Assembly (NCBI RefSeq): GCF_023147505.1
Contig: NZ_JAHXPB010000001.1
Coordinates: 186,001 to 250,000, forward strand
Direction of reading: 5' to 3'
Origin: Brevundimonas sp. EYE_349
GTDB lineage: Bacteria > Pseudomonadota > Alphaproteobacteria > Caulobacterales > Caulobacteraceae
Length of the DNA: 64,000 nt
Shown piece after piece: positions 28,275 through 38,863 of this stretch. A program made the translations under genes and the position numbers. Each line of letters starts with the position of its first letter. Position 1 is the first letter of the stretch. Under the pieces are notes generated by a model. The model made no database searches and had not been told where the DNA came from. It was given only the letters and a program-made list of their open reading frames with translations.

Positions 28275-30334
28275 TGCCAGTCGCCAAGGTCAACGGCGTC
28301 GAAACCGAGTTCGAGCCCGGCATGACCGTGCTCCAGGTCGCCGAACGCGCGGGGCAAGAGATTCCGCGCTTCTGCTACCACGAGCGCCTGTCCATCGCCG
28401 GCAACTGCCGGATGTGCCTGGTTGAGGTGAAGCCCGGACCGCCGAAGCCGCAGGCCTCGTGCGCGCTTCCGGCCGCCGATGGCCAGGAAATCTTCACCGA
28501 TACGCCGATGGTCAAGAAAGCCCGCGAGGGGGTGATGGAGTTCCTGCTCATCAACCACCCGCTGGATTGCCCCATCTGCGATCAGGGCGGCGAGTGCGAT
28601 CTTCAGGACCAGTCGGTCGGCTATGGCCGCGACGGCTCGCGCTATTCGGAGAACAAGCGCGCGGTCGAAGAAAAGGCGATGGGTCCGACCATCAAGACCT
28701 TCATGACGCGCTGCATCCAGTGCACGCGCTGCGTCCGCTTCATCACCGAAGTCGCCGGGGCGCCGGACATCGGCATGATCTCGCGCGGCGAGGACGCCGA
28801 GATCACGACCTATCTGGAGAAGTCGGTCGCGTCGGAATTGTCGGGGAATGTCAACGATCTGTGCCCGGTCGGCGCCCTGACGCACCGTCCGTGGCAGTAT
28901 CACTACCGTCCGTGGGAACTGAAGAAGACCGAAACCATCGACGTCATGGACGCCCTGGGCTCGAACATCCGCGCCGACTATCGCGGGTCCGAGGTCATGC
29001 GCGTGCTGCCCCGCGTTAATGAGGGCATCAACGAGGAGTGGCTGTCGGACAAGAGCCGCTACGTCGTCGATGGCCTGACCGCCCGCCGTCTGGACCGTCC
29101 GTGGATCCGCGAGAACGGCAGGCTGCGCGCCGCATCGTGGAACGAGGCGCTGGACGCCGTGGCCGCCAAGCTGAAGGCCGCGCCGGCCGACCGCATCGGC
29201 GTGATCGCCGGCGACCTGCAAGACGCCGAGTCGATGAAGGCCACGCTGGACCTGTTCCGCGCCCTGGGTTCGAAAAATACTGACTGCCGCCAGGATGGCG
29301 CGGCCCTGGGCTATGGCCCACGCGAGGGCTGGCTGTTCAATTCCGGCCTGGAAGGCATTGAAAAGGCGGACGCCATTCTGATCGTGGGCGCCAATCCCCG
29401 CGTCGAGGCCCCGCTGCTGAACGCGCGCCTGCGCAAGACATGGCTGAAGGGCGACGTCGAGATCGGCGTCATCGGCGAACAGGCCGATCTGACGTTCGAC
29501 TACGCCTATCTGGGCGCTGGAACCCAGACGCTGGGCCAACTGCCCAAGTCGGCGATGGACATCCTGACCAAGGCCGAGCGTCCCGCGATCATCGTTGGTT
29601 CCGGCGCGCTGGGCGGGGAGGGCGGCGCGGCCGTCCTGAACGCCCTGGGCGCCCTGGCCAAGACCGTCGGCGTCGTCACGGATGGCTGGAACGGCTTCAA
29701 CGTCCTGCACCATGCCGCCGCCCGCGTCGCTGGTCTGGACATGGGCTTCGTGCCGGCCCAACCCGGTGAAAACGGGGGCGGCCTGACGGTGGCCGAGATG
29801 CTGAAGCCGGACGCGCTGGACGTGCTGTTCCTGCTGGGCGCCGACGAGGTCGATCCGACCGGCTCAAACGCCTTCCGCGTCTATCTGGGCAGCCACGGAG
29901 ACCGAGGCGCGCACGGCGCGGACGTCATCCTGCCGGGCGCGGCCTACACCGAGAAGTCGGGCCTCTACGTCAACACCGAGGGGCGGGTGCAGATGGCCGA
30001 ACGGGTCGTCTTCCCGAAAGGCGAGGCCAAGGAAGACTGGGCCATCATCCGGGCCCTGTCGGCGCGCGTCGACAAGACCCTGCCGTACGACACGCTGGAG
30101 CAACTGCGCGCCAAGCTGATGGGCGATCATCCGACCTTCGGCCGGATCGACTATCTGCCCGCGCCGGCGACGTTCGACGTGGCGGCCCTGGGCGCCAAGG
30201 GCGATCTGGGCGACCGCGCCTTCGTGTCGGCCGTGGCCGACCCGTATCTTTCCAATCCGATAGCGCGCGCCAGCGCGACGATGGCCGAGTTGTCCGCCCT
30301 GCGGATCGCCCCGGTCGCTTTGGCGGCGGAGTAA
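28274..30334 (+). CDS. nuoG: NADH:quinone oxidoreductase subunit G
   Basis: A 686-residue 75-kDa subunit of the electron-input module. It carries a plant-ferredoxin-like [2Fe-2S] domain (CYHERLSIAGNCRMC and CALP), the His-containing N5 motif (HPLDCPICDQGGECDLQ), the N4 motif CIQCTRCVRF plus NDLCPVGAL, and a molybdopterin-oxidoreductase-like domain without cofactor. The extra cluster N7 motif of E. coli and Thermus is not evident. The length is typical of alphaproteobacterial and mitochondrial homologues. Confidence 0.98.
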   Translation: MPVAKVNGVETEFEPGMTVLQVAERAGQEIPRFCYHERLSIAGNCRMCLVEVKPGPPKPQASCALPAADGQEIFTDTPMVKKAREGVMEFLLINHPLDCPICDQGGECDLQDQSVGYGRDGSRYSENKRAVEEKAMGPTIKTFMTRCIQCTRCVRFITEVAGAPDIGMISRGEDAEITTYLEKSVASELSGNVNDLCPVGALTHRPWQYHYRPWELKKTETIDVMDALGSNIRADYRGSEVMRVLPRVNEGINEEWLSDKSRYVVDGLTARRLDRPWIRENGRLRAASWNEALDAVAAKLKAAPADRIGVIAGDLQDAESMKATLDLFRALGSKNTDCRQDGAALGYGPREGWLFNSGLEGIEKADAILIVGANPRVEAPLLNARLRKTWLKGDVEIGVIGEQADLTFDYAYLGAGTQTLGQLPKSAMDILTKAERPAIIVGSGALGGEGGAAVLNALGALAKTVGVVTDGWNGFNVLHHAAARVAGLDMGFVPAQPGENGGGLTVAEMLKPDALDVLFLLGADEVDPTGSNAFRVYLGSHGDRGAHGADVILPGAAYTEKSGLYVNTEGRVQMAERVVFPKGEAKEDWAIIRALSARVDKTLPYDTLEQLRAKLMGDHPTFGRIDYLPAPATFDVAALGAKGDLGDRAFVSAVADPYLSNPIARASATMAELSALRIAPVALAAE

Positions 30335-30337
30335 GTC

Positions 30338-31411
30338 ATGGACCCCGTTTCCTTCTGGGCCACCCCGCTGGGATGGACGCTGATCACGCTCGGTCAGGTT
30401 CTGCTGATCACCGTCGGCGTGCTGATCGCCGTCGCCTTCCTGCTGCTGGCCGACCGCAAGGTCTGGGCCGGCGTGCAGATGCGTAAAGGGCCGAACGTCG
30501 TCGGTCCCTTCGGCCTGCTTCAATCGTTCGCGGACATGATCAAGTTCGTGCTGAAGGAGGTCGTGATCCCGGCCGGCGCCGACAAGGCCGTCTTCATCAT
30601 CGCCCCGATCATCACCGTGATCCTGGCCTTCATGGCCTGGGCTGTCATCCCATTTGCGCCCGGCTGGGTGGTGTCGGACCTGAATGTCGGCATTCTGTAC
30701 ATCTTCGCCGTGTCGTCGCTGGGCGTTTACGGCATCATCATGGGCGGCTGGGCTTCGAACTCGAAGTATCCGTTCCTGGGTTCGCTGCGTTCAGCGGCGC
30801 AGATGGTGTCCTATGAAGTCTCGCTGGGCCTGATCATCATCAATGTGATCCTGCTGGCCGGCACCATGAACCTGTCGGCCATCGTCGAGAGCCAGAAGGG
30901 CATGTTCTGGAACTGGTACGGTTTCGGCGGCGGCGCCGATACCTGGCCGCTGGTCGTGATCCTGTTCCCGATGTCGATCATCTTCTTCATCTCGGCCCTG
31001 GCCGAGACCAACCGTCCGCCGTTCGACCTGCCTGAGGCCGAGTCCGAACTGGTCGCCGGTTATCAGGTGGAATACAGCTCGACCCCGTATCTGCTGTTCA
31101 TGATGGGCGAGTACGTCAACATCGTCTTCATGTCGGCTATGATCAGCCTGCTGTTCTTTGGCGGCTGGAACCCCGGCGTGCCGCAGGCATGGATGGACAG
31201 TCTGCCGGCCTGGATCGCCTATGCGATCTACCTGCTGACCTTCATGGCCAAGACGGTCTTCTGGTTCGTCATGATCTCAATGGTGAAGGCCTTCGTGCCG
31301 CGCTATCGCTACGATCAGCTGATGCGCCTGGGCTGGAAGATCTTCCTGCCGACCTCGCTGGTGGCGGTCGTCATCGTCTCGGCCTGGCGCGTGTTCGTGG
31401 TGGGGTCGTGA
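30338..31411 (+). CDS. nuoH: NADH:quinone oxidoreductase subunit H
   Basis: A 357-residue polytopic membrane subunit (eight helices) that anchors the peripheral arm and lines the quinone tunnel. Landmarks are [47 protein letters not shown] with the conserved acidic residues, and the C-terminal [14 protein letters not shown]. The stop TGA overlaps the ATG of a 13-codon ORF. Confidence 0.98.
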   Translation: MDPVSFWATPLGWTLITLGQVLLITVGVLIAVAFLLLADRKVWAGVQMRKGPNVVGPFGLLQSFADMIKFVLKEVVIPAGADKAVFIIAPIITVILAFMAWAVIPFAPGWVVSDLNVGILYIFAVSSLGVYGIIMGGWASNSKYPFLGSLRSAAQMVSYEVSLGLIIINVILLAGTMNLSAIVESQKGMFWNWYGFGGGADTWPLVVILFPMSIIFFISALAETNRPPFDLPEAESELVAGYQVEYSSTPYLLFMMGEYVNIVFMSAMISLLFFGGWNPGVPQAWMDSLPAWIAYAIYLLTFMAKTVFWFVMISMVKAFVPRYRYDQLMRLGWKIFLPTSLVAVVIVSAWRVFVVGS

Positions 31412-31452
31412 TGGTCGCGCCGAAGACGCCTGCTTTCAAGGATAAGTGCTGA
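31411..31452 (+). CDS. 13-codon bridging mini-ORF between nuoH and nuoI
   Basis: A complete ORF ([13 protein letters not shown] then TGA) exactly fills the gap between two nuo genes. Its ATG shares bases with the nuoH stop (TGATG at 31409-31413) and its TGA shares a base with the nuoI ATG (TGATG at 31450-31454). This arrangement would carry ribosomes through to nuoI by termination-reinitiation. It may be a bridging peptide without its own function. The double coupling could be a coincidence, so confidence is moderate. Confidence 0.4.
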   Translation: MVAPKTPAFKDKC

Positions 31453-31943
31453 TGTTCACCCGTATCGTCCAGGCGACCAAGGGCGCGATGATGCTGGACG
31501 TCATCGGCGCCATCGGCCTGTCGCTGAAATATATGGCGCGGCCGAAGATGACCGTGAACTATCCGTTCGAGCGCAATCCGCAGTCGCCGCGCTTCCGCGG
31601 CGAGCATGCGCTGCGTCGCTATGCGAACGGCGAGGAACGTTGCATCGCCTGCAAGCTGTGCGAAGCCATCTGCCCCGCCCAGGCCATCACCATCGAGGCC
31701 GAGCCGCGCGCCGACGGCAGCCGCCGCACGACCCGCTACGATATCGACATGGTCAAATGCATCTACTGCGGCCTGTGCCAGGAGGCCTGCCCGGTGGACG
31801 CCATTGTGGAGGGGCCGAACTCGGAGTTCGCCGTCGAGACGCGCGAAGAGCTGCTCTACGACAAGCAACGCCTGCTCGATAACGGCGACCGCTGGGAACG
31901 GCAGATCGCCAAGAATCTGGAACTCGACGCGCCTTACCGCTAG
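31452..31943 (+). CDS. nuoI: NADH:quinone oxidoreductase subunit I
   Basis: A 163-residue 8Fe ferredoxin-type subunit carrying clusters N6a and N6b: [16 protein letters not shown] and [16 protein letters not shown]. An N-terminal amphipathic segment ([19 protein letters not shown]) lies on the membrane. It passes electrons to NuoB. The C-terminal tail ([28 protein letters not shown]) is the usual alphaproteobacterial form. The start at 31452 is the family start. Confidence 0.98.
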   Translation: MFTRIVQATKGAMMLDVIGAIGLSLKYMARPKMTVNYPFERNPQSPRFRGEHALRRYANGEERCIACKLCEAICPAQAITIEAEPRADGSRRTTRYDIDMVKCIYCGLCQEACPVDAIVEGPNSEFAVETREELLYDKQRLLDNGDRWERQIAKNLELDAPYR

Positions 31944-31991
31944 AGCGTGATCCCGAAAAGTGGCTACCGGTTTTTCGGACAAGATCACGTT
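31944..31991. repeat. REP-like palindrome inside the nuo operon
   Basis: A 48-nt imperfect palindrome starting 1 nt after the nuoI stop. The outer arms GCGTGATC (31945-31952) and GATCACGT (31983-31990) flank inner arms CCGAAAA and TTTTTCGG around a GTGGCTACCGG centre. Elements of the form GCGTGATC-CCGAAAA-...-TTTTCGG-...-GATCACGC are dispersed intergenic repeats in many alphaproteobacteria. As RNA it would fold into a long hairpin. Confidence 0.75.
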
Positions 31992-32005
31992 CCACTACAG
32001 TTGCC

Positions 32006-32040
32006 GTTCAAGACCTCTTCAAGAGGAAGAGGTCTTGAAC
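32006..32040. repeat. Perfect 15-bp hairpin between nuoI and nuoJ
   Basis: A perfect 15-bp inverted repeat (32006-32020 with 32026-32040) with a 5-nt AAGAG loop. There is no T-tract on either strand, so it is more likely an mRNA-stabilising or processing structure, or part of the inserted repeat, than an intrinsic terminator. It lies 14 nt after the REP-like element and 75 nt before the nuoJ ATG. Confidence 0.8.
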
Positions 32041-32115
32041 TAGGCAGCATCTCGCTAAACGGGTCGCCGATTCCAAACGGGGTCGCGGCCGATACGAAAG
32101 GGGCTTCGTCCCGAC

Positions 32116-32742
32116 ATGCTGCAAGGCATAGCCTTCTATCTGCTGGCGGCGGTCGCCACGGTTTCCGGCCTTCTGGTCGTGACCGCGCGCAACCCGGTGC
32201 ACAGCGTTCTGTGGTTGATCCTGGCCTTCTTCTCGTCGGCAGGTCTGTTCGTCCTGCTGGGGGCCGAGTTCCTGGCGATGCTGCTGGTCGTCGTCTATGT
32301 GGGCGCGGTGGCGGTGCTGTTTCTGTTCGTCGTCATGATGCTGGACGTGGACTTCTTGAAGCTGCGGGAGGGCTATGCGCGCTATCTGCCGCTGGGTGCG
32401 ATCATCGCCGCCGTACTGCTGGCCGAGATGATCATCGTGTCTGTCGCCGTGGTTCAGGGCGGGGCTGCGGCGGGCGTGCCGGCGCCAGGCGCGCCGGACG
32501 CCAGCGTCACCAATGTCGAGGCCATCGGTCGCGTGCTCTACACGGATTACGTCTACTTCTTCCAGGCGGCCGGGATCGTGCTGCTGATCGCGATGATCGG
32601 CGCCATCACCCTGACCCTGCGCCACAAGCCGCATATCAAACGCCAGAACCCTGGCGATCAGGTGAACCGCGACCGTCTGAAATCAGTCGAGATCAAACCC
32701 GCCGCGACGGGCGAGGGCGTCAGCGCCGAGGAGCTTCTGTGA
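32116..32742 (+). CDS. nuoJ: NADH:quinone oxidoreductase subunit J
   Basis: A 208-residue membrane subunit with five helices; the first contains [24 protein letters not shown] and the third the pi-bulge region [17 protein letters not shown]. It connects NuoH with NuoK in the proton path. The C-terminal soluble tail ([27 protein letters not shown], landmark) is longer than in E. coli. Preceded by a 172-nt gap, the only sizeable one in the operon. Its TGA overlaps the nuoK ATG. Confidence 0.97.
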   Translation: MLQGIAFYLLAAVATVSGLLVVTARNPVHSVLWLILAFFSSAGLFVLLGAEFLAMLLVVVYVGAVAVLFLFVVMMLDVDFLKLREGYARYLPLGAIIAAVLLAEMIIVSVAVVQGGAAAGVPAPGAPDASVTNVEAIGRVLYTDYVYFFQAAGIVLLIAMIGAITLTLRHKPHIKRQNPGDQVNRDRLKSVEIKPAATGEGVSAEELL

Positions 32743-33047
32743 TGATCGGCCTGACCCACTATCTGACGGTCGCTGCGATCCTGTTCACCATCGGGGTCTT
32801 CGGCATCTTCGTGAACCGCAAGAACGTCATCATCATCCTGATGTCGATCGAGCTGATCCTGCTGGCCGTGAACATCAACTTCGTCGCCTTCTCGACCTAT
32901 CTGAACGAGATCAGCGGGCAGATCATGGCGATGTTCGTCCTGACCGTCGCCGCCGCCGAGGCCGCCGTCGGCCTGGCGATCCTGGTGACTTTCTTCCGTA
33001 ACCGCGGCGACATCGCCGTCGACGACGCCTCCGTGATGAAGGGTTGA
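32742..33047 (+). CDS. nuoK: NADH:quinone oxidoreductase subunit K
   Basis: A 101-residue three-helix membrane subunit with the two key acidic residues, in [19 protein letters not shown] and [15 protein letters not shown], part of the central proton-translocation axis. The ATG at 32742 uses the last base of the nuoJ stop. The full length matches the family. Confidence 0.97.
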   Translation: MIGLTHYLTVAAILFTIGVFGIFVNRKNVIIILMSIELILLAVNINFVAFSTYLNEISGQIMAMFVLTVAAAEAAVGLAILVTFFRNRGDIAVDDASVMKG

Positions 33048-33049
33048 GC

Positions 33050-35155
33050 GTGACTTTCCATACCCTCGTCATTCTCGGGATTTTCGCCCCGCTGCTGGGC
33101 GCGGCCATCGCCGGCTTCTTCGGGCGCCGCATCGGCAACATCCCGTCGCAGGCCGTCACGACCGGCCTGCTGTTCTTCTCGTGCGCCGTCGCCTGGACGG
33201 TGTTCGGGCAATGGACCTGGGGCCATCTGGAGCCTTTCACCATCCGCCTGGCGCCGTTCATCAACGTCGGCGACTTCCAGTCGGCTTGGTCGATCCGCAT
33301 CGACGCCCTGTCGGCGACAATGCTGATCGTGGTGACCAGCGTGTCGTCGCTGGTCCACCTGTATTCCTGGGGCTACATGGCCGAGGACGACAGCCGACCG
33401 CGCTTCTTCGCCTATCTGTCGCTGTTCACCTTCATGATGCTGGCGCTGGTGACGGCGGCCGACTTCATGCAGATCTTCTTCGGTTGGGAAGGGGTGGGCC
33501 TGGCGTCCTATCTGCTGATCGGCTTCTGGTTCAAGAAGCCGACGGCCAGCGCCGCCGCCATCAAAGCCTTCGTGGTCAACCGCGTCGGCGACTTCGGCTT
33601 CGTCCTGGGGATCATGACGATCTTCTGGATGTACGGCACGATCAACTTCGCCGAACTGTTCCCGCTGATCGCCACAAAGGCCGGCACGACTTGGGAGTTC
33701 CTGGGCGTCCAATGGTCCGCGCTGGACCTGGCCGGTTTCCTGCTGTTCATCGGCGCGATGGGCAAGTCGGCCCAGTTCTTCCTGCACACCTGGTTGCCGG
33801 ACGCGATGGAAGGTCCGACGCCCGTATCGGCCCTGATCCACGCGGCGACCATGGTCACCGCCGGCGTCTACATGGTCTGCCTGCTGAGCCCGATCTATGA
33901 ATATGCGCCGGGCGCGTCGCAGATCATCGCCATCATTGGCGCGATCACGGCGCTGTTCGCCGCGACGGTCGGTCTGACCCAGAACGACATCAAGCGGGTC
34001 ATCGCCTATTCGACCTGTTCGCAGCTGGGCTACATGTTCTTCGCTGCTGGCGTCGGCGCCTATCAGGCCGCCATGTTCCACCTGTTCACGCACGCCTTCT
34101 TCAAGGCCCTGCTGTTCCTGGGCGCCGGTTCGGTGATCCACGGCATGCACCACGAGCAGGACATGCGGAAAATGGGCGGTTTGTGGAAGCTCCTGCCCGT
34201 CACCTATGCGGTCATGACCATCGGCACCATCGCCATCACCGGCCTGGGCATCCCTGGCGTCGGCGGTTTCGCGGGCTTCTATTCCAAGGACTCGATCATC
34301 GAGAGCGCCTACGCCTCGGCGGCCTCGGGTCACTCGGCCATCGGCCTGTTCGCCTTCTTCGTCGGCATCATCGCCGCCGGTCTGACGGCCTACTATTCGT
34401 GGCGCCTGGTCTTCATGACCTTCCACAACAAGCCGGTGTGGAAGGAAGAGGGCGACGCGCATCATGCCGCCCATCACGGGGATGATCACGCCTCGCACGC
34501 CCAGCTGGAAACGCACTCCGAACCGGTCACGGACGACCACGCGCACCACGGTCATGCTCATGACGACCATGGCCATCATGGCCCGCTGAAGCCGCACGAG
34601 AGCCCGCTGGTCATGCTGATCCCGCTGATCCTGCTGTCGGTCGGCGCGGTCGCCGCCGGCTTCGTCTTCGCGCCGCACTTCATCGGCCATCACGAGGGCG
34701 AGTTCTGGCGCGGGGCCATCTTCACCGGAGCGCACAATCACGTCCTGCACGAGAGCCATTCGGTCCCGACCTGGGTGAAGTGGTCGCCGCTGATCCTTAC
34801 CCTGATCGGTACAGCCTTCGCCTACTGGATCTATGTCGCCCGCGAAGGCATGGGCCGTCGCATGGCCGAGCGGAACGGCGTCATCTACCGCTTCCTCTAC
34901 AACAAGTGGTATTTCGACGAACTGTACGACGTCGTCTTCGTGCGCGGCTTCCGCGCCGTCGGGAACTTCTTCTGGAAGGTCTGCGATGTGAAGCTGATCG
35001 ACGGGCTGGGGCCGAACGGCGCCGCCTGGGTGTCGCTGAAATCCGCCGCTCGACTGGCCAAGATCCAGTCCGGCTATGTCTATCACTATGCCTTCGTGAT
35101 GCTGCTCGGGGTGGCTGGCTTGCTCACCTTCGCCATCCTCGCGTGGGGAGCCTGA
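33050..35155 (+). CDS. nuoL: NADH:quinone oxidoreductase subunit L
   Basis: A 701-residue antiporter-like subunit at the distal end of the membrane arm. Landmarks are the helix-5 Glu in [43 protein letters not shown] and the long lateral helix near the C-terminus. I choose the GTG at 33050 because GAAGGG lies at the right distance and the family starts MTFHTLV; a TTG six bases earlier has no spacing for its Shine-Dalgarno. An unusual loop of about 50 residues (about 470-518) carries roughly 16 His and many Asp. Confidence 0.97.
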   Translation: MTFHTLVILGIFAPLLGAAIAGFFGRRIGNIPSQAVTTGLLFFSCAVAWTVFGQWTWGHLEPFTIRLAPFINVGDFQSAWSIRIDALSATMLIVVTSVSSLVHLYSWGYMAEDDSRPRFFAYLSLFTFMMLALVTAADFMQIFFGWEGVGLASYLLIGFWFKKPTASAAAIKAFVVNRVGDFGFVLGIMTIFWMYGTINFAELFPLIATKAGTTWEFLGVQWSALDLAGFLLFIGAMGKSAQFFLHTWLPDAMEGPTPVSALIHAATMVTAGVYMVCLLSPIYEYAPGASQIIAIIGAITALFAATVGLTQNDIKRVIAYSTCSQLGYMFFAAGVGAYQAAMFHLFTHAFFKALLFLGAGSVIHGMHHEQDMRKMGGLWKLLPVTYAVMTIGTIAITGLGIPGVGGFAGFYSKDSIIESAYASAASGHSAIGLFAFFVGIIAAGLTAYYSWRLVFMTFHNKPVWKEEGDAHHAAHHGDDHASHAQLETHSEPVTDDHAHHGHAHDDHGHHGPLKPHESPLVMLIPLILLSVGAVAAGFVFAPHFIGHHEGEFWRGAIFTGAHNHVLHESHSVPTWVKWSPLILTLIGTAFAYWIYVAREGMGRRMAERNGVIYRFLYNKWYFDELYDVVFVRGFRAVGNFFWKVCDVKLIDGLGPNGAAWVSLKSAARLAKIQSGYVYHYAFVMLLGVAGLLTFAILAWGA

Positions 35156-35159
35156 TCTC

Positions 35160-36644
35160 GTGCCCTACATCCTGAGCCTCGTTACATTCCTGCCCCTGGT
35201 CGGCGCCCTGGCGATCTTCGCCGCTCGGCTGACGTCCAAGTCGGCCGATGCGACCGCGCCGGCCGCCCGCTGGATCGCCCTGATCACGACCCTGGTCGTG
35301 CTGGCGGTTTCGGTCGTGCTGGTCTCTGGCTTCGACCCGGCTGACACCGCCTATCAGTTCGTGGAGTTTGCGCCGTGGTTCGCCGGCGCCAGCTATCACC
35401 TGGGCGTGGACGGGATTTCGGTCCTGTTCGTCCTGCTGACCGCCTTCCTGATGCCGATCTGCATCCTGGCCAGCTGGAAGTCGGTCGAGACGCGCGTCGT
35501 CGAATATATGATCGCCTTCCTGGTGCTGGAGACGCTGGTCATCGGGGTGTTCACCTCGCTGGACCTGTTCCTCTTCTACATCTTCTTCGAAGGCACCCTG
35601 GTCCCGATGTTCCTGATCATCGGCATCTGGGGCGGTCAGAACCGGATCTACGCGGCCTACAAGTTCTTCCTATACACGCTGCTGGGGTCGGTGCTGATGC
35701 TGCTGGCCATGCTGTGGATGGCGCATGAAGCGGGCACCACCAGCATTCCCGAGCTGAAGCGTTTCGCCTTCGATCCGGCCGTTCAGCCGATCCTGTGGCT
35801 GGCCTTCTTCGCCTCGTTCGCGGTCAAGATGCCGATGTGGCCGGTCCACACCTGGCTGCCCGACGCCCACGTTCAGGCGCCGACGGCCGGTTCGGTCATC
35901 CTGGCGGGCATTCTGCTGAAGCTGGGCGGATACGGCTTCATCCTGTTCAACGTGCCGATGTTCCCGATGGCGTCGGAGATGTTCCGGCCGCTGGTCTTCA
36001 CCCTGTCGGTGATCGCCATCGTCTATACGTCGCTGGTCGCCTGGCGTCAGACGGACATCAAGAAGCTGATCGCCTATTCGTCGGTCGCCCACATGGGGTT
36101 CGTCACCTTGGGCATCTTCTCGGGCAACGACATCGGCATGCAGGGCGCCATCTTCCAGATGATCAGCCACGGCCTGATTTCAGGCGCGCTGTTCCTGTGT
36201 GTCGGCGTCGTCTACGACCGGATGCACACCCGCGAGATCGCCTTCTACGGCGGACTGACGTCCAAGATGCCGTGGTACGCGGCCATCTTCCTGATGTTCA
36301 CCATGGCCAACGTCGGCCTGCCGGGCACCTCGGGCTTCATCGGCGAAGTATTGACCATGACGGGCGCCTATCAGGCCTCGACCTGGGCGGCGCTGGTCGC
36401 GGCCTCGGGCGTGATCTTCTCGGCGGTCTATGCCCTGACCCTGTACCGCGCGGTCATGTTCGGCGAGATCACCAATCCGAAGCTGGAGACCATCACCGAC
36501 ATCGACAAGCGCGAACTGCTGCTGTTCGTGCCGCTGATCGTCGGCACGCTCTGGCTGGGGGTCCATCCGGCCTCCGTCCTCGATTACACCGGGCCCGCCG
36601 TCGAGGCCCTGACCAGCGCCTATCGCGCCGCGATCGGCGGGTGA
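35160..36644 (+). CDS. nuoM: NADH:quinone oxidoreductase subunit M
   Basis: A 494-residue antiporter-like proton-pumping subunit with 14 helices. Landmarks are [20 protein letters not shown] with the helix-5 Glu, [28 protein letters not shown] and [17 protein letters not shown] start at 35160, 4 nt after the nuoL stop. A second ORF in another frame here is a shadow. Confidence 0.97.
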   Translation: MPYILSLVTFLPLVGALAIFAARLTSKSADATAPAARWIALITTLVVLAVSVVLVSGFDPADTAYQFVEFAPWFAGASYHLGVDGISVLFVLLTAFLMPICILASWKSVETRVVEYMIAFLVLETLVIGVFTSLDLFLFYIFFEGTLVPMFLIIGIWGGQNRIYAAYKFFLYTLLGSVLMLLAMLWMAHEAGTTSIPELKRFAFDPAVQPILWLAFFASFAVKMPMWPVHTWLPDAHVQAPTAGSVILAGILLKLGGYGFILFNVPMFPMASEMFRPLVFTLSVIAIVYTSLVAWRQTDIKKLIAYSSVAHMGFVTLGIFSGNDIGMQGAIFQMISHGLISGALFLCVGVVYDRMHTREIAFYGGLTSKMPWYAAIFLMFTMANVGLPGTSGFIGEVLTMTGAYQASTWAALVAASGVIFSAVYALTLYRAVMFGEITNPKLETITDIDKRELLLFVPLIVGTLWLGVHPASVLDYTGPAVEALTSAYRAAIGG

Positions 36645-36651
36645 GACCATA

Positions 36652-38094
36652 ATGCCTGATCTGTCCTCCGCCCTGCATCTCGCCGCCTCGGAAGTCACCC
36701 TTGCGGTCGGCGCCCTGGTCCTGCTGATGGTCGGCGCCTTCGTCGGCGACAAGAGCGCCCGGCTGGTGTCGATCCTGTCGGTCCTGCTGCTGATCGCCGC
36801 CTCGGTCATCGCCATCGTCGGCCCGTGGGGCGTCGCCTTCAACGGGGCCTATGTAGCCGATCCGCTGGCCATCTACGCCAAGAGCCTGATCTATCTGTCG
36901 GCCGCCGTGGCGGTCGTGCTGGGTGACGGCTGGATGAAGCGTACGCGCATCGCCAAGTTCGAATATCCGGTCCTGATCGTGCTGGCCTCCGCCGGCATGG
37001 GGATGATGGCGTCGTCGGGCGACCTGATCTCCATGTATGTCGGGATCGAGCTGCACTCGCTGGCCCTGTATGTTCTGGCGGCCTTCCACCGCAACGACGT
37101 CAAGGCGTCGGAAGCGGGCCTGAAGTATTTCGTCCTTGGCGCCCTGTCGTCGGGCCTGCTGCTTTACGGCTCGAGCCTGATCTACGGTTTCGCCGGTTCG
37201 ATGCGGTTCGAGGACATCGCCGCCTTCGCCGCCGACAACCCCGGCCCCGGCCTGATCTTCGGTCTGGTCTTCCTGATCTGCGGTCTGGCGTTCAAGGTTT
37301 CGGCCGCGCCGTTCCACATGTGGACGCCCGACGTCTATGAGGGCGCGCCGACGCCGGTCGTGGCCCTGTTCGCCACGGCGCCCAAGGTGGCGGCCATGGT
37401 CCTGATCGCCCGCGCGCTGGAGCATGGCTTCGGCGACGCCCACGCCCAGTGGTCGCAGGTCCTGATCGCCATTTCGCTGATCAGCTTCGTCGTCGGCGCC
37501 TTCGGCGGTCTGGCCCAGAAGGACATCCAGCGCCTGCTGGCCTATTCGTCGATCGCCAACATCGGTTACGCCCTGCTGGGCGTCGCGGCGGGCACGGCCG
37601 AGGGCCTGCAGGCCATGCTGATGTTCATGACCCTTTACGTCATTGATCAGCTGGGCTTCTTCGCCATTCTGCTGTCGCTGTCCAAGTCGGGCCGTCCGAT
37701 CCGCCGCATTGCGGATCTGGCCGGTCTGAAGAAGGACCGCCCGCTGACCGCCGTCGCCCTGACGGTGCTGTCGCTGTCGGTGCTGGGGATGCCGCCGTTC
37801 TCGGGCTTCTGGGGCAAGTACTATGTGTTCGGCGCCGCCGCCGATGCGGGCCTGTGGCCGGTCGCGGCCGCGGGTCTGGTGGCTTCGGTCGTCGCCGCCT
37901 TCTACTATCTGCGCATCATCAAGCTGATGTGGTTCGATGCCCCCGTGGATGACATCGCCACCGACGCCGCGCCGGTCGAGGCCAAGTGGATCGGCTGGGC
38001 CTGCGCGGCCTTCGCCTTCCCTCTGGTCATCGTGGGTCTGACCTGGCTGGAGCCGCTGACCAAGGCCGCGAGCGCCGGCTTCGGGAACGGGTAG
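36652..38094 (+). CDS. nuoN: NADH:quinone oxidoreductase subunit N
   Basis: A 480-residue antiporter-like subunit that completes the 14-gene set. Landmarks are MYVGIELHSLALYVLAAF with the conserved Glu, FKVSAAPFHMWTPDVYEGAPTPV and LLAYSSIANIGYALLG. The ATG follows nuoM by 7 nt. The stop lies 4 nt before birA, so the operon probably continues into birA - coaX - rnj. Confidence 0.97.
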   Translation: MPDLSSALHLAASEVTLAVGALVLLMVGAFVGDKSARLVSILSVLLLIAASVIAIVGPWGVAFNGAYVADPLAIYAKSLIYLSAAVAVVLGDGWMKRTRIAKFEYPVLIVLASAGMGMMASSGDLISMYVGIELHSLALYVLAAFHRNDVKASEAGLKYFVLGALSSGLLLYGSSLIYGFAGSMRFEDIAAFAADNPGPGLIFGLVFLICGLAFKVSAAPFHMWTPDVYEGAPTPVVALFATAPKVAAMVLIARALEHGFGDAHAQWSQVLIAISLISFVVGAFGGLAQKDIQRLLAYSSIANIGYALLGVAAGTAEGLQAMLMFMTLYVIDQLGFFAILLSLSKSGRPIRRIADLAGLKKDRPLTAVALTVLSLSVLGMPPFSGFWGKYYVFGAAADAGLWPVAAAGLVASVVAAFYYLRIIKLMWFDAPVDDIATDAAPVEAKWIGWACAAFAFPLVIVGLTWLEPLTKAASAGFGNG

Positions 38095-38098
38095 GGCG

Positions 38099-38863
38099 TT
38101 GACGCCCGCCCCCTTGGTCATCCTCGACGAGATCGACTCGACGCTCTCGGAGGCCCGACGGCTGGCGGAGGCCGGCGAGGTCGGTCCGAAGTGGATCATC
38201 GCGCGCCGTCAGACCGCGGGGCGTGGCCGCCGGGGCCGGGCCTGGGTGGACAAGCCGGGCAATCTGGCCGCGACACTGTTGATCAGGGTTCATGCGACAC
38301 CGCGAGAAGCGGCGCAGGCGACGTTCATCGCCGCGTTGGCGGTTGCGGATCTGCTGGATGTTTTCGTGTCGCCCGCGCTGGTGTCCATCAAATGGCCGAA
38401 CGACGTCCTGCTGGACGGACGCAAGGTGTCCGGCATCCTGGTGGAGAGCGGGGTCCATGCGTCGGGCGGGCTCTGGCTGGGCATCGGCATCGGCGTGAAC
38501 CTGACCCACGCTCCCGAAGGCACTGAAACCGCCGCGGCGGCGATGTCCGAAAAGCTGCGGGAAGATCATGCGTTCGCGCCGCCCATCGAGGCCGCCGCCG
38601 AGATTTTGGCCGAAACTTTCGCGGTCTGGTGGGGACGCTGGCAGACGCTGGGCTTCGAGCCGGTGCTGGACGCCTGGACCAGTCGCCTGACCGGGTTGAA
38701 CGGCCCGTGCGTCGCGCGTTTGGACAACGAAACCGTTGAGGGTCTGGCCGAGGGCGTGGAGCCGGACGGCGCCTTGCGCCTGCGTCTCGCCGATGGTTCG
38801 GCGCGCCTGATTTCCGCTGGCGACGTCTTCTTCGGTTCGGCGCCCAACGTCGGTGCCGTCTGA
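38099..38863 (+). CDS. birA: Biotin--[acetyl-CoA carboxylase] ligase, monofunctional
   Basis: A 254-residue biotin protein ligase. The catalytic core has the biotinyl-AMP loop [29 protein letters not shown] and the small C-terminal SH3-like domain. It lacks the N-terminal helix-turn-helix of E. coli BirA, so it should biotinylate carboxylase carrier proteins without acting as a repressor. TTG start at 38099, directly after nuoN. Position downstream of nuoN is conserved in alphaproteobacteria. Confidence 0.95.
   Translation: MTPAPLVILDEIDSTLSEARRLAEAGEVGPKWIIARRQTAGRGRRGRAWVDKPGNLAATLLIRVHATPREAAQATFIAALAVADLLDVFVSPALVSIKWPNDVLLDGRKVSGILVESGVHASGGLWLGIGIGVNLTHAPEGTETAAAAMSEKLREDHAFAPPIEAAAEILAETFAVWWGRWQTLGFEPVLDAWTSRLTGLNGPCVARLDNETVEGLAEGVEPDGALRLRLADGSARLISAGDVFFGSAPNVGAV

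Noticed and set aside
31921..32115. REP-like element as an insertion sequence or integration site
   Set aside because: There is no transposase, no target-site duplication and no terminal repeats beyond the palindrome itself.
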